Below are positions 37,654-51,651 of a stretch of 64,000 nucleotides of DNA, in pieces. The position numbers were made by a program, and so were the translations under genes. The notes under the pieces are model-generated. The model was not told the DNA's origin. It did not search any database and worked only from the letters and a program-made list of their open reading frames with translations. Numbering within the stretch: position 1 is the stretch's first letter; each line of letters begins with the position of its first letter. The stretch is from positions 4,402,001-4,466,000 of the forward strand of contig OU612067.1 of the NCBI GenBank assembly GCA_914767715.1. Direction: 5' to 3'. This DNA comes from Membranipora membranacea (taxonomy: Eukaryota > Bryozoa > Gymnolaemata > Cheilostomatida > Membraniporidae).

Positions 37654-40600
37654 ATGGCCAGGAGAGATCTTGCTGGTAACACAAGGTTTCAAGAACTTTG
37701 CTCAGATCTGAACCTTGATCCAGCAACCAAAGAAGAAGCCCTTAGAGAATACTATAAGATCAAAGATAACTACACTCTTGAGGTGAGCCTCCAAAACTTG
37801 TTGATTTGAGTCTTCTTCCCAGATTATCCTATTCGCTTGCCGAGCAACTTGACCCAGGACACAAGTTTGAACAGTAGTCAGGGATTCGAAGTTTAAATAT
37901 TGATCAGTACATATTATATATGGCAAAAAGATACAGAACATTTGAGCACAGGGATGATGGTCATGCGGTTAGTGAATTGAATGATATATCATATTGTCTT
38001 TCCTAGTCAGAAATTTAGAAGCATCTATAGTATTTCCATAGGCTTCTCTAACAACCACATGATTGATGAATTGATACCATCAGTCAGGGACTATATAATA
38101 GATATATACCTTCGTCGGCATAGTCACCAGCATCAACCTGTGATTTGGGGAACTTGTTTCATTGATTGAACAGATAATATATCCATAGTCTCTGCTACCA
38201 TGATTTACTTGAAGATTAGTTGACTCCTAGCTAGGATACTTACTAGGACGTGGGTGGTTTCAATTAAAGGTGTTGACTGCCATTTAATTTTGGTCAGCTG
38301 TTGAGCCATGATGCTATCGATGTTTGTTTATCGTTGCAGGGGGATCCAGTTCACTGGGTAGCATGTGCACTATATGAAGCATGTCGAAGAAGAACAGTTC
38401 CTACAATAGAGAATGGGGAGATGGAAGGCAATGGCGTGTCACTTACACGACTACTACGTACAGCCAAACTCAGGTACACTTAGGCCTACAGTCCATGCTG
38501 ACAAAATCAAATGATAGCATAATACATAACAATCTTCTGGAATTGGTTTCAATCACTATTTGACTTAGCTCCGAACTCATTATTCATTCAGGTCTGGCTA
38601 AAAAGTTCTACCACCACAGTTTTCTAGTTTGAAATCTGATGAATTGTCAATCAAGCTATCTTTTGTCAATTACTCTGACAGTCAAAGAATCTACGGGCTA
38701 AGCTGCCCACCTCGAGTCAGAGCATTAAACTCCGCCGCCTCTTTGAAATCCATAGTATTATCTCTTTGTTGCAGCCTAATTCAGTTTTTCAACAAGATAA
38801 AGAAGTGGGCTGATATGGCTAATCTACCTGAGTCCTTCCGGTCTAAAGTGGACAAGCTAGAGAGAAAGTTCTCTGTCTCAACTGTGATATTTAAGAAATA
38901 CAGACCCATATTCATCAGTGTGTTTAAAGATCCAGACTTGGATCCTCCTAAACAGCCTCGCAGTAGAAAACAAAGGTAAGTTTCGGTCTCCTTTATAGCT
39001 TACCAGATGTATGAGGTAATTTCAAGATTCAACCCATTGCTAGTTATGTAGCCTGAGGTCTTGGAGTTTCTCTTTGCTTACTAGCCAGGTATATCAGGTT
39101 GTGTCTAATTGAGTTGGAATCTGGGAAATGCGCTTAGTTCGAACTTTGCTTGCAGATCAGGAATTATCCGCAATCTTATTTTGACACATACCCTTATAAT
39201 CGTATTTTTGTGTTGTAGAGCCAAGCCTTGTACTCCATCAGACATATACGAGTTTATATGGAGGATGTTTGTATTAGCCAAGGGCAACTTTCCCGATATA
39301 AGTGATGACTTAGTTAACTGCTATCACTTATTACTGTGTGTCATAGACTGGGTGTATGTCAACTCAATACTCGGTAAACGTACAGATCTCATTAGCCACG
39401 ACTTCTCTGGTGAGTCAGAAACACTCCTATTTTTAAAGGTTGATTAAAATCGGATGTCTTATCCTCTTATTGTGCATGAGGTGATGCTTTATATTGCGCC
39501 AAGATGTATCTTGGTCAAATTGATTATGGTGATTTGTGAAATATCAGACATTTGGATCCATGACTTCCTTCTTCCTTTGATACATGAATTATTCCAATTA
39601 GTCATCATACAAGCTTAATAATCATTTCATGTTCACCAAGTCTAAGTGGTCAAGACACAGTTTTAATGGAATGTTTAGCTTTGCTATTTTATATCTTATT
39701 TCCAAAAGAAATGGACAAGGATTGATTCTGATTCTCACTTTTCTCATTTTATAAACCTTGCAACCACCTCATTTATTTAGTTATATGTAAGCTATTTTTA
39801 TCTTGTAGTGCCATCAAGTGTTAACTCACCAACTGTACCTTGTATAATATCTCAACTTTGCTCAAAACACGACGGCCTTGAATTAGAAGCTAAGGGTATA
39901 AAGGAGCACCATTTCAAAGCCTACATAAAGCGTATCGGTATCGATAGGGGCGTTATGAGAGGCACCCCTCTAGGTGACCACTTTGTCGGAGTGCTAGATC
40001 TCAACTACTTCGGAGACAACTGGTGAGTGGGCTTATGTTGTGAAACGAGCCATTATGTTTATTGCTTGTCTATTACTCTAAGCAAAGTCTGCTCAAGATC
40101 TAGAAAGTTAAAGTGAATGCACCAGAATCAGGTTTTAGTAGCCTACTTTAGAAAACTTCATTAACAACATATGGCCCAGTTTCAAATAATTTTCTCTCAA
40201 AGTTGAGATTTGAAGATATTAAAAACGTACTTTTTTCATGTCAGTATATATAAAATAGTACCTCTCAATCTCAACTTTGAGTTAAAATCAGTTGACACTT
40301 GGCAACTTGCTGTTAAAAAATCATGTCACAGACACTCTCTGTCAAATCAATTGTCTGAAATCATGGTACCTGATTACGTTTGTAGCAAAGCAGTAGATAG
40401 GGCATATGAAGAGTATGTCCTGACACTCGGAGATTTTGACGAGAGGATATTTCTTGGTAAGGATGCGGATCAGGAGATCGGAACCCCAGCTAAACATACT
40501 CCAGTCAGTGGGGCTGTGAACACGGCTAACATGGACGGCCCGAGCTTACTGTTAGAGGCAGCTGCCAGGAGTAATGCTGATGCCAAACTTCAGGAACACA

Positions 40601-43600
40601 TCGAAAATGTATGTCTGGATTGTCTAACAGTTTATACGATGTCAAAAATTTACCATTTTACCTACTGCTGTCCATTTGATGTTTTCATGCCCCCGTAATG
40701 TTTGGTAACATAATTGACATAGACCAATGTTGCTATTTCTAATCTATTGTTTGTACACATGAATATAATGCATCATAACGACTTAAATCGTCTTAACAAA
40801 TATTGTCGATTTGATTTGTGCGATTTGGTAATTCTGTAAATTTTCCATTATTTTTTTATCATTCGGAAAAAAAAACAGAATAATTAATGCATAACGTAAA
40901 AGTGACCTACATGTATCCGTATATTTGTAGACTCGCTCATTCTGCCCTAAGACACCGCTAACAGGCAGACATCATCTACCTGACAGACACCAGGAGGCTA
41001 ATGTCACACCTATATCTACAGCTACACAGGGAGTGGCTAAACTACAGTCACTACTCACCGGGCGTAAACATGATAGCCTGTCAGATAACCTGCTCAAAAT
41101 GTTTGGGTGAGTGATAATAGAGGCCAAATTTGTGATTGGGACCAGGTAACTGGCGATATAGTGATGGAGACCGGCTATCCTTAAAGTGTACTAGCGTTGG
41201 CAGCCATCTTACTGTTCGATATATGCGTGTTCATGTGGGGTTCTCCATCAAAATGTCTGATTTATTTTCCTAATATCTAAAACATAATGTAAAACATTCA
41301 AGGCTAAAAGAAGGGAAATAAATATTGTAGTTGTCTGTCCTCGGATATCTTTAGAAGAAAGATGGACAACTCCATCATCAGTGCAATCACAAATATAAAC
41401 ATCAACACCACTACCGTAGTTTTATGAATTTCTTCAATGTCGAATCCAACGATATCTTTACTACTATTACAGTGAGTGCTCAGAGAACCCTCGCGCCTCA
41501 GTAGAGGAGAGAGTTCAGTCTATGGGAGAGATATTCTGTGAGGCGTACGCTCTACCCTGTAATAATATGCCAGCTTCTCAGGCTACATTTGCTCAGAATC
41601 GTCTCCAGTTTGCCTCTATGCTGTATTATAAAGCACTCGAGTCTATAATGTCTACTGAGAGGAGAAGATTAAAACTCAGGGCTCCAAACAAACCTGTAGA
41701 CCTGTCGGTGAGTAGACTTCTCTATATTCACACATTATGAACTCAAGTCATATATAGACTATATCACGTTATGTACACAGAATATATAGACTTTATGCAC
41801 ACATATCCATATTGGAAAGACATTCAAAGTTCCTATGCACTTGAATGATAAGTTCAGTTACTGGTCTGCCGAGGAAACATATTTGATCATGTATGAGTTC
41901 TGATGACTAACCCAATGACCTTAGATAGTGTGCTTATATTGACTCTTTCTATATGAAGATGAACAGTAACCATAATCACAATATGGTTGCTACTGTATTT
42001 TGCTTGGTTGTTTTCTGTAAATAAGTATTATTGCAAGCTGCGTTATCCATATTATGATGTGTTTTCAAGTTGCCCATATTAATTCACTTTCTGATTGCAG
42101 ACCCTCCTAGAACAGGATATTTTTCACAGATCTTTATTTGCCTGCTGCCTGGAGGTAGTTGTCTTTTCTTATAACTCACAGAGGTATGTTATCGAAGTTT
42201 TCAAATGTGAGAAAATGTGATCACTGGGTGTTAAATGTGACCTTATTCTAGACAATTTATGCAATACTTTTGAATTTGATGAAGGAAATGAGTTGTGGGT
42301 TCGAAGAAATTAGTTGTGATATTGAGTCCCACCGGGGGAGCTATCAAGGTTGATTGTTCCAGTCCCCAGCACCCTTGTATGTATACCTCTCCTAAAGTAA
42401 TATTATTGAATCTGATGAAGGAAATGAGATACTTTTAAGGACAGGTTCAGTTGTAATCTAGCGGCATCAGGTTTCCAAAGAATAATTTAACGTGGCTGAA
42501 ACTTTTACAGGATATTCCCGTGGGTGCTCGCAGTTTTTGACCTACAGCCGTATCATTTTTATAAAGTTATTGAGTTACTGATCAGAGCTGAAGAAGGATT
42601 CTCTCGTGATGTCATCAAACATCTCAATAGTGTAAGTTTATCCATATCACTCTGGATAAAATGATAAATATGCAATATACTTAGAATATGCTATTCCAAG
42701 CAGATTAGTAATGTTGGTCAAAATATTCAAGTAGAATGTTGCTAAGAGCTACTCGAACCGCACTGAAGCTATTCCTTAGGTCAAACTACCTATGTGCACA
42801 TAAATCATGTAAAGCAATAAATCTATCTATGAACTAAAACCCACCTTATGCATCTTTTTTTGGTCCTTAGCTTTTTGTATTGGTATAATCAACTCCAAGA
42901 TTGTTGAGATTACCACGTTATCTGTTATCTGACAAAAGTATTGCTATTTTTCCCTGATTCTGATTCTACATCCTATTCTTGTTCACCTGTTGTAGATTGA
43001 AGAGTCGATCCTGGATTGTTTAGCCTGGAAGTCCGACTCTCCTCTCTGGGAGTATATACACTATAACAGTGAGACACATAAGACTAATGTCCCCCGCAGT
43101 GAGGACGTGTCCCTACAGCAGCAGCCCCCTAACCCCCAGCACCCCCTGGGGTCTCCGCTCGGCTCCCCTATGACTCACCCTCAGGTCAGGAGACTAGCCC
43201 TGTCTGATACAAAACTTGTCAGTAAGAAACGTAAGTGACCTCATCAGTTAAAGTGTTTGTAAAGGAACAGGGTTCTTGGTATCATTTTTGAGCTTGAATT
43301 GAGATCAAGACAGCTATCACACATGCATTTGCATGAAAAATAGGTCTTCAGGGTTACTTGGTCTGGTAGGTTTGGGGGTTATAAGTTAACACTATTGAGT
43401 TGCCTACTCATGCACAGCCCAACTTGTCCAGGCGATTTGTAATGAGCCTATTATGGGGGAAATACAGTAATATTAGTGACTATTGTGGTCAGATAACAAC
43501 TTTTGCAAATACATGACAAAGTCACTCACAAGTCTGTCGATGACATAAAAGTTCAAATTTAATGAGTTGAGACCGCTAATCAAAACAACCTTCATTTCTG

Positions 43601-46600
43601 TTATGAGCCAATGTTGAAGAAGGGATTAGAAGAACCACTGTACCAAAGATTATAAATACTGACTGTACATTACAATCAATGACTATGACCCATTCCCTGT
43701 CCACAGCTTTTCAAGCGAGTGATTTTCATTTCATACCGCTGCGCTTGTTTGCTCTGTTTAAATAAGATTACACTGGAGCAACGGATTCTTCCTGCTGACA
43801 AAGCCTTGCTTATTTCAGATTTACCTAAAAATGGTCCATACAATGCTTTATGGTTAGTACCAAATCTTGCGATAATATCCAACACTAGCCCCCCAAATAA
43901 GATCCATACTGATGAGATAACTCAAAAACTCAACAAATTAATTTCCTATGTGACTGGTGTGTGCTTTGACATAGGTTCTCATATGGCATGCTGCACTCAG
44001 TCAGTAATATTGATAGTCCATGTTTAGATGTGCTGAGTATCTGTTATGCACAGATGGACAAGATCTGATGTAAAATAATATAGAAAGTTTCTCAAGGTAT
44101 TCCACTGCTTACACGATTATCAATACTCCTCTCTTTAGGAGGAAGTCAAATTCATTTACATTTTTCATCACCCTGAAGTCCCAAATAACTAGATGACAAT
44201 TTTATTTACTTCAATTTACTTTGTGACTTGTAAATTCCAGTTTTTGATGTAAACAACAAAGTTTACCCGAGAAAATCTTGTGAGTCCAAACATCAGAATA
44301 TTTGCAAAAATTGTTGTAAAGATTCTCAAAACTTCAAATCACTCAGTATTAATCATCGCATGCTTTGGATTTTAACATCATCCTAATGCCTGAAATGTCG
44401 AGATTTAAAAACAAATTATTTTAGATTTTTGTGCAAATTAGAAAAACATCCAGTCTACATGTGTAAATTTTGTATCTTCCATTGAAATTCTATTGAAAGC
44501 CACTAATCATAAAGCATAACGGCTGAAGACAGAGTTTGATTGGAATGTCATATCTTAATATTTATAATCTTCAATACAATCCATGTAGCCACAATTTCAT
44601 TTATTCGTCAAATAAATATAAAGAAAACCTTGAAATACTTTAGCCATGTATTGATCTGCCTTTATATTGCCAATTTCTATCTCGAGCAGTAACCATGATT
44701 AACAGAAAATGTTGTATCTGTCAAAGCACTGTGGGTTATTTCAAGTGGCCGAAATCATACAGATTTAAACTTAGTGGTGTGACCAATGAACTAAGTTCAA
44801 TGGTGTGACTACCTCAGGGACATTTTCCCTATGATAATCACATGGACTCGACGTCGATTTGCTACAATTGCCTCCTGAAGGATATTCAATCTCGCTCTCA
44901 CTGGATCTGTAAATCTCCCTATAATTCTCACTCTCGCTGTCGGATGAGCTAGAGTTGTAATTTTTGCCGTGCTTGATTTCGATCGTTTGCTTTGTCATTC
45001 AATTATGAAATTTTATACACTATCCCATTTTACCAGCTAAGCCACATAACATGGGACAGATTAACTTTGCATTGTATTCACTCATTCATTCAATAGATAA
45101 ATTCTGTGTGGTTTAATATTGTACGCAGGGAATATCAAAACCACTGTGTCATAACAAAAAGTCTTATTTACGAGATACTGTATATTCCCATTATAATCTA
45201 AGGTACTAAAAAGGTACTATTTTCTACAAGTGATCACAACTCCAAAGGAGAAAAATAGTACCTTTTTAGTACCTTCTCATACCAACTTTGAGTGAAAATA
45301 ATTCTTAACTGGGCCACAGGCTGCTTTTGGACATAGCATAATGTTCTAAACTAGACTGAGAGCTCTAGAATGATACCAAAAACCTGTTTCCTTTACAAGC
45401 ACTTTAAACAAAATATACACTATATATCTGTGAAACTTGTATAGAAATATTTATGGATACCAACCTGAAGTTTCCATCAGTCTTGTGGTGTATGTTGACT
45501 TGGTGACTACTTTTGTTATTGCTCATGTTCAGAAGCTGTTGCAGATTTGTTTAATTATTGCCATTGTTATGGAACTAACCTGTATTATATTTTTTCAACC
45601 ATTAGCATTGACAGCCAAACCAATTAGTTGGAAAGAGTGATCAGTAAAACGGTTGCATGCTCCACAAGTGAAGTGTTGATAATATTCTAATATACTGTAG
45701 AGATAATAAATAAGTGATGTAGATATATTTCTGTTAAACACACAGCTGGTGAGATGACTATATACTCTCCCGGTAGTTCCCCATCTCGAGCTCCCCTAGC
45801 CTCTGATAGATTCAGCTCACCTATCTCAGGTACAGCCAGGAGGAGATTATTCCCTCCTACCACTCCCACCACAGCGTCAGGTAACCAGACACCTGTGTCT
45901 ACTGGTCAGAAAGCAGCAGACGGACATAGTCCAGCTGTCAAACAACATATCATAACATTCCAGCAAGCCTCTACAGACGATGGTAGACAGGTTAGTAGAG
46001 TTGTTTCTACTGGGAATGTATATAGTTTGATGCATAATGGCGTTCCCCTAGAGCAGTGATTGGTAGTCACAGATGGCATTATGACGTGTATTCCATGGAA
46101 TGGGAATGGGGTGTATTCACCCTATATAACTCATACTAGCTTCTTATTTTTCGCATCACATCACACTTATGTATCATTTAATTGGCTTTGTGTTACTAGT
46201 AGAATCATTTACATCAACAAAGGACCATGTATGTATGTAGCTTTATTCCGACCATGGAACCATTTAGATGGGGAGACATTCAAAATTACCATTATAGGTC
46301 TTCTGGTATAAAAAAATGGAGAGAGCGTCAAAAGTAAAATGAAAAATATTTTTTTGAAAGGAAAATTGTAAAGATCTTAACAGGCATCCCGGAAATGGAT
46401 AAGAGGGGATTTCGCCCTGAGTTGAGTTCTGGTTTGGGGCTTTGTTGTTGATGATTTGCACCCACGTGATGGACGCTCTGAAACTGATGGTTTGTGCCTT
46501 TGGATTAGTTCATGCAGACTATGGTTACTGTTCGTATTGATGTTAGAGGTATGCTGTTGGTATTGCTGCTACATGCTGCTGTAGCATACACAATGTGTAT

Positions 46601-49341
46601 GTCATCAAAAGATATGCACATTGCCATATTAGCATAAGTTTATCATATCTGTAGTTACTTGTTTATATTGTAGATATTAATCCCAGTACAGATAGTACAA
46701 AATGTAGCAGGTAATGGTACAGTCTCAGGTAACACAACTCCTAGTACTACTAATCATACAGTAACTAATAACAGCGAGAATAACTCTGCCAGCTCGGGAG
46801 GTAGTACTAAATCACTACCTGGTACTAAGGTTAAGAAGATGGGATCTCTCGGCCTATTCTTTAGGAAGGTATGTTCCAATCTAATATGTATTTTTCTCAT
46901 ACATCATCGATACCTGTTATTTGAATATACGCTTGGGTCGTATGAGTAAATTAGACACCGTTGTTAATTAACTCAACATTTAGACTGAAAAGGGTTTGTC
47001 AGGAATTTCCAACTTCAAACACGTCATCATTCTTTCCATTACATGTAAATGTGTACATCCACTAAAATTCAGTCTCAAATTCCCAACCATTACATATCTA
47101 TTTCATGTATTTCAGTCAAATTAGCCAGCAATACAAAAATTAATGTTATATATATTACAGGTGTATCACTTAGCCAGCGTTAGGTTGAAGGATCTATGTG
47201 ATAGACTAGGAGCTGATGATCAGTTACGCAGACGTGTATGGACTACATTCGAGCACTCGATGGTTCATGAGATTAAACTGATGAAGGATCGTCACCTCGA
47301 TCAACTAATCATGTGTGCTGTCTACTCTATATGCAAGGTATGCATTAATCTGACATACCCACCTCCATAAACAAATCTATGATTCCTACTAACTAGGGTG
47401 TGTTGCAAGTAGCTAAGTTGTAGGCTTTTCATGTGTTAAATGATAGCGATTAAAAATCTGTGTGCATGAATACAAAAGAAAATTGATCAGCTTTGAAACT
47501 ACCATGCCTGTAAATTTCAGTTCTATGTAAGGAAGGTAGGTATAGGTTAGTGCTGTATATCTGAGATAACATTATATTATACCTATGAATATTTTATTAT
47601 TGTAGGTATCAGGGAACGATCAGTCATTCCAGGATATAATGAAGTGTTACAGGCTACAGCCTCAGGCCCAGAGCCATGTATACAGAAGTGTTCTATTGAA
47701 GAAGTTACCCCCGACCCAAACTTTATCTCAATCAAATGATAATCTGTCACAGCAATCTACTGACAGCGATTCATCTGACAGTGAGTAGAATGAGACATCA
47801 GTTTATACTTATCTGAAACATATAGAAAGTCACATGCTCATTCTTATAGTCTAATTGGATACTGCCAAATGTCTGCTTTCATTTAACAAGTGAATGTATG
47901 TCAACATTGAAATGTAATTCAAATCATCTCCTCCAATTTCAGGAATACAGGACAGGCTGAATAACCTGAGATCATCGAGTACACTGCCTCACTCACAGCC
48001 GGAGAGCTGCCCACCCACCCCTACTAGAGTGTCTACAGTTAACACAGTAGTCTATGATAACGATCAGAGAGAAGAGAGGGGTGATGTCATCAAGTTTTAT
48101 AATTCTGTAAGTATCAGAGGGAGAGGGTAGAGGCATTAATGTGGGCAAACACTGTATCTCACAGACTTTCACTTACCACTTTTTCATAGTAATTTTTCCT
48201 GCAATTAGCGTGTATGGCCAATATGTTCAAATATTCAAGTATAAAATGAGATCAATCAGCCAATAAATATATGTTTGTTGTCCATTTTAGATATATGTGA
48301 TGCACTTGAAAGACTTCATTCTGCAATTTCAAGGCAGGGTAAGTAAAAGCAGATACCTTATTATAGTAAGCTGGGACAGGGCTTAGAAATGAGAAATAAT
48401 ATTACTGATCCTGTGCCTAACAGCTGTGCAGTAATATTCCTGTTCTCCTCGGGCAGTTCTTTGTTACATGATCATGGTGTGTATAAGCCACTATCAAGCA
48501 TACTCACAGGATCCTACCTGCCACTTTCTCTGTCATGGTTATGTTTTATTCAGTCGTTGCTGTCGGTAGAACTAAAAAATTTGTGCCTGTAAGACAAGAT
48601 TGACATGTACAAAATAAATAACTATTACAGGATCCAGGAAGCGGACCTACTCTATCAGCATTACCCAGTGTACGTCAGCACCAGACTTCACCTCGCAGAG
48701 TGTCACATAAACACTCTATATATGTATCACCTCACAAGCGACCTCCGACCTCTACGTCAGCGGGGTCAGCGACTCAGAGTAATACTATAGCATCTGTCTC
48801 TAGAAGCCTTCTAACTCCTAACAGGTAAGCATCACATCCGACTAGTGAACACAACCACAGTCTGTGATAGACTTGCATCAGCTTGTCATGGTTGACTGTT
48901 TGTGATATGCCCATAAAATATCTCTCCATTGACTAAATTAACGTTTCAAGAGCTATGCGAGTCAAATTTAATTGGTAATTCATGGTTTTCTTATGGTAGG
49001 AGCAAGTTTGGTGAAAGTGGTCATGATTGTTGACAAACGTTTTGTCACTTTCACTCTGTTTTTTATTTTGACAGGCAGGCCGATAGGATTGTAGTTGCAA
49101 GCTACCTCCTCCTTGCATGAAATGAGATAGTTCTGAAATATCAGCCTTGGACACATATTTATTTTCTGTTTGTAGTCGACTGCTGTACTGTTTCAATAGC
49201 AGCCCTGCCAAAGATCTGAGAGCCATTAATAATATGCTAAAGCTGGGTGAGAGGAAAGCACTCACCTCATTAGCTGAGAAACGTAAGGCAGGTGGTGAGA
49301 TCCCTGAGAGCGGCAGGCCCATCAAAGCCATCAAATTTTAA
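37654..49341 (+). CDS. RBL1: Retinoblastoma-like pocket protein (p107/p130 type), complete
   Basis: Nineteen exons join in frame to 1101 aa: 37654-37782, 38340-38473, 38775-38975, 39219-39409, 39809-40022, 40386-40608, 40931-41106, 41473-41707, 42101-42183, 42511-42631, 42996-43230, 45746-45990, 46674-46868, 47161-47337, 47606-47780, 47943-48106, 48291-48338, 48631-48824, 49176-49341. The N-terminal domain (FQELCSDLNLD, GDPVHWVACALYEACR) leads to the DFDERIFLG signature and pocket A from about residue 390 (TPISTATQGVAKL). A spacer contains RRRLF (about 679-683), the cyclin-docking RxL motif of p107/p130. Pocket B runs from about 790 (LFFRKVYHLASVRLKDLC) to DVIKFYNSIYVMHLKDFI, and the C-terminus has YVSPHKR and LLYCFNSSPAKDL. 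The length is close to vertebrate p107. It should bind E2F/DP and LxCxE partners to repress cell-cycle genes. RBL1 versus RBL2 orthology cannot be decided here. Confidence 0.95.
40196..40281. repeat. Inverted-repeat element in pocket-protein intron 5
   Basis: CTCAAAGTTGAGATT (40196-40210) pairs with AATCTCAACTTTGAG (40267-40281). Flanking words GGCCCAGTT and AAAATAGTACCT recur around 45200-45320 in intron 11, so this is probably one copy of a small foldback family. Confidence 0.5.
43231..45745. other. Long intron 11 of the pocket-protein gene
   Basis: At 2.5 kb this is several times longer than the gene's other introns. It holds the inverted repeat at 45200-45275. It also holds a minus-strand open frame at 44771-44998 rich in Ser, Asp and Glu, like the acidic start of some DNA-transposon proteins but not identifiable, and a plus-strand open frame at 43719-44027 that I do not recognise. 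Insertion of a now-unrecognisable mobile element is a reasonable guess. Confidence 0.35.
45200..45275. repeat. Inverted-repeat element in pocket-protein intron 11
   Basis: AAGGTACTAAAAAGGTACTA followed by TTTTCT (45200-45225) is nearly the reverse complement of 45249-45275. The right flank ends AACTGGGCCA, matching the GGCCCAGTT edge of the element at 40150-40300. Confidence 0.55.
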
Positions 49342-51651
49342 GATTTACTGCTCAATAATAATTATACCTGTGTTCTTGAAAGCTACCATTTATTTAGTTT
49401 AATTACCTGCTCTTTCCGTTGACCACCAGATAAGAAGACATTTTGTTTCTGCAAAGATAACTCACTTCTTATATTGACAATGCTCATGGCGCATCATGTT
49501 TTCTGCTGTTTGTTAGAAAACCAACCAGTTATAGGTGATGTCATCCGGTTTGAAGTCTTTGACAGTGGACACCTTACAATCTTTGCGTGTTAATCCAAGA
49601 GTTTATTCTTTGCATGTTCTTTTCAAATTGTTTGGGAATTCTTGATATCCTTCAGGAGACTGGATGTAATAACAATAACCATCAACTGTGACCCCTATCA
49701 ATTAGATCTCCTCATTCACATCAATCAATGTCTAAAGATTTTTATCCAGTTCCTGTTATGTAGAAATTGAGTTACATAGTATCTGTAGATAGTTGCAGAG
49801 CTTTTATTTTTCTGTCTAAATTTTTTTCCGCCTTTATATTACATTGTAATAATGTATGGTCTTTTTTATGAAATTTTTTGATTGATAAGTCATCTTGGTG
49901 TGGACGAAACTGCATGCTTAACTGAAAACTCTTATGTTTACAAGTATATACATCTATAAAAATGTAATAAAATCAACATTGTGTGTATATCTTGTTTACA
50001 AAAAAGACATCTTTTCTGCAACGCCCTTGCTAAGGGATGTCAATTATGGCTCTCTGAATCGTTGAGCGCCTTGGAGCCAGCTCCTTGGATTCCATTTTTG
50101 ATGGCTTGTCGGTACAAGTTGCTACCCAAGAGATCACTGGATCTGTTGCCCAGCATTGGTAGAAAAACCACTAGCGTGAGCTACGGAAAGGTCCACTGGT
50201 TGGACAGTCCCTCCAAATTACTTGCATCACACCCTTACATCCTTGTTGAACAAGCAATTCTTTCACGCACAGAAACTACCAGTTATTCCTCAAGTTCTGT
50301 AAACACACGGGATTAGTCAGGGGTTGTGTTCCCATAATTAACATGAAAAACAGCTGTTTCCGGATTGTCTAAGAACTGTTATACGTGCTATTACCATTTT
50401 GAGGGGCTAAATAAGCCACCCGTAATTATTCAATTTGAGGTTTTTGTCTAAAATAAGTATTGCATTGCCACAACTTGACAACATCAAAAATTGGGAATTA
50501 CAGGCAATTGAATCTAGCTCAAAGACACTTTTATCCTTCATTTCTCCATTGACAGCATACTGGGTGCTGGTTTTCCTATTTATAAACTTGCTGAGGTGAG
50601 TGGATTCTCTTTGAATTATTGTCAACCATGTATACGTATTACCTTAATTCAAAACCCAACAATAGTAGATGAAGTTCATTGGAGACTGGAGTTCATTGTT
50701 ACTGTAGTGAGTAAGTAGGTAAGGTAGTGGTATTTTCTGTAATGTTTATCCAATATAAGAATTCATTCATTTGACTAATAAACTGAACAATGAACCCATC
50801 TCCATTGGATACTGGGCTGTATATGAAATTGATGAATCACACTTGAGAACTATTGGACTTGTGGTCTTTTCTTTTTTCCCTCTGAAGATTTAAGTATTGT
50901 ATCCCTACCCAACTGCCAAAGTCCACAACAGGAGGTTTAACTATAGGCCCTTAGTCTTACATAGGTAAGGGACTCATAAGTCCACAATCAATAGTCATGA
51001 GAAATGGTAAACATGTAGCCTGCTACAGAACACAAGTAAAAGTACCAACAAACCAGGACCCTGGTTTGGCAGCAGCTGTGCCAAGATCGGGTCACGCCCT
51101 CAAATAAGATAACTGTACTTGCTTTGGCAAAGCAAAAAATTGAGAAGTCAACAGCATATTTCAGACACACCTTCCGTCTCTGCCCAGTAAACTTCGACTT
51201 TGAAATTGCAGTCTAGTTGATAGGCCACATGAATAACGAATCAAAAGTCATAATCGAACAATTCTGTTTGAATAAACTTCCATGTCTTTCAGTCAGGATC
51301 TTTGCTTCTTATTAGTTATCACCACTATCCTTTATTCTGTGTTATAGTTTTAGCTGTTATGGTATCTATGCCCAGTTTTGTTATGTCCTGATTGATGTTT
51401 TTCCCCACGTGATCTTGCATGCTCCGCGTGACATTTTCATTGGTCGCTCGTATTCGGTCATTACTTGTTGGGCTAGATTGAAAACACTCTTAATTGGAAA
51501 CACAATACCATCATTAGAAAACGTGTTGTGCTTTCTATTTGTCTCAACAAGGTCTCAATAAGTCTGCCTTTTTCACAGTTTCCTTTCTTTCTATAACAAC
51601 ATATCTTGTCTATTTTTAGTTTGACTGTCTGTAGAATCTGAAGCTCTTAGT
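49342..51651. other. 3' UTR of the pocket-protein gene and intergenic region before ARFGAP1
   Basis: AATAAA at 49966-49971 is a plausible poly(A) signal about 625 nt after the stop. A 111-codon plus-strand frame at 49981-50316 has no recognisable domain and I do not call it a gene. The remainder is AT-rich with no supported feature; the ARFGAP1 promoter should lie near 51300-51650. Confidence 0.45.
49966..49971 (+). promoter_or_regulatory. Putative poly(A) signal of the pocket-protein gene
   Basis: AATAAA lies about 625 nt downstream of the stop codon, followed by a GT-rich stretch (TTGTGTGTATATCTTGT), which is the usual downstream element. Confidence 0.5.

Noticed and set aside
44771-44998. 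Ser/Asp/Glu-rich minus-strand frame as a gene
   Set aside because: It is a single short frame inside an intron, low in complexity, with no following exon that I could identify.
49981-50316. 111-codon open frame on the plus strand after the pocket-protein gene
   Set aside because: It has no recognisable domain, no partner exon and no promoter context. It begins right at the likely cleavage site of the upstream gene, so chance is more likely.
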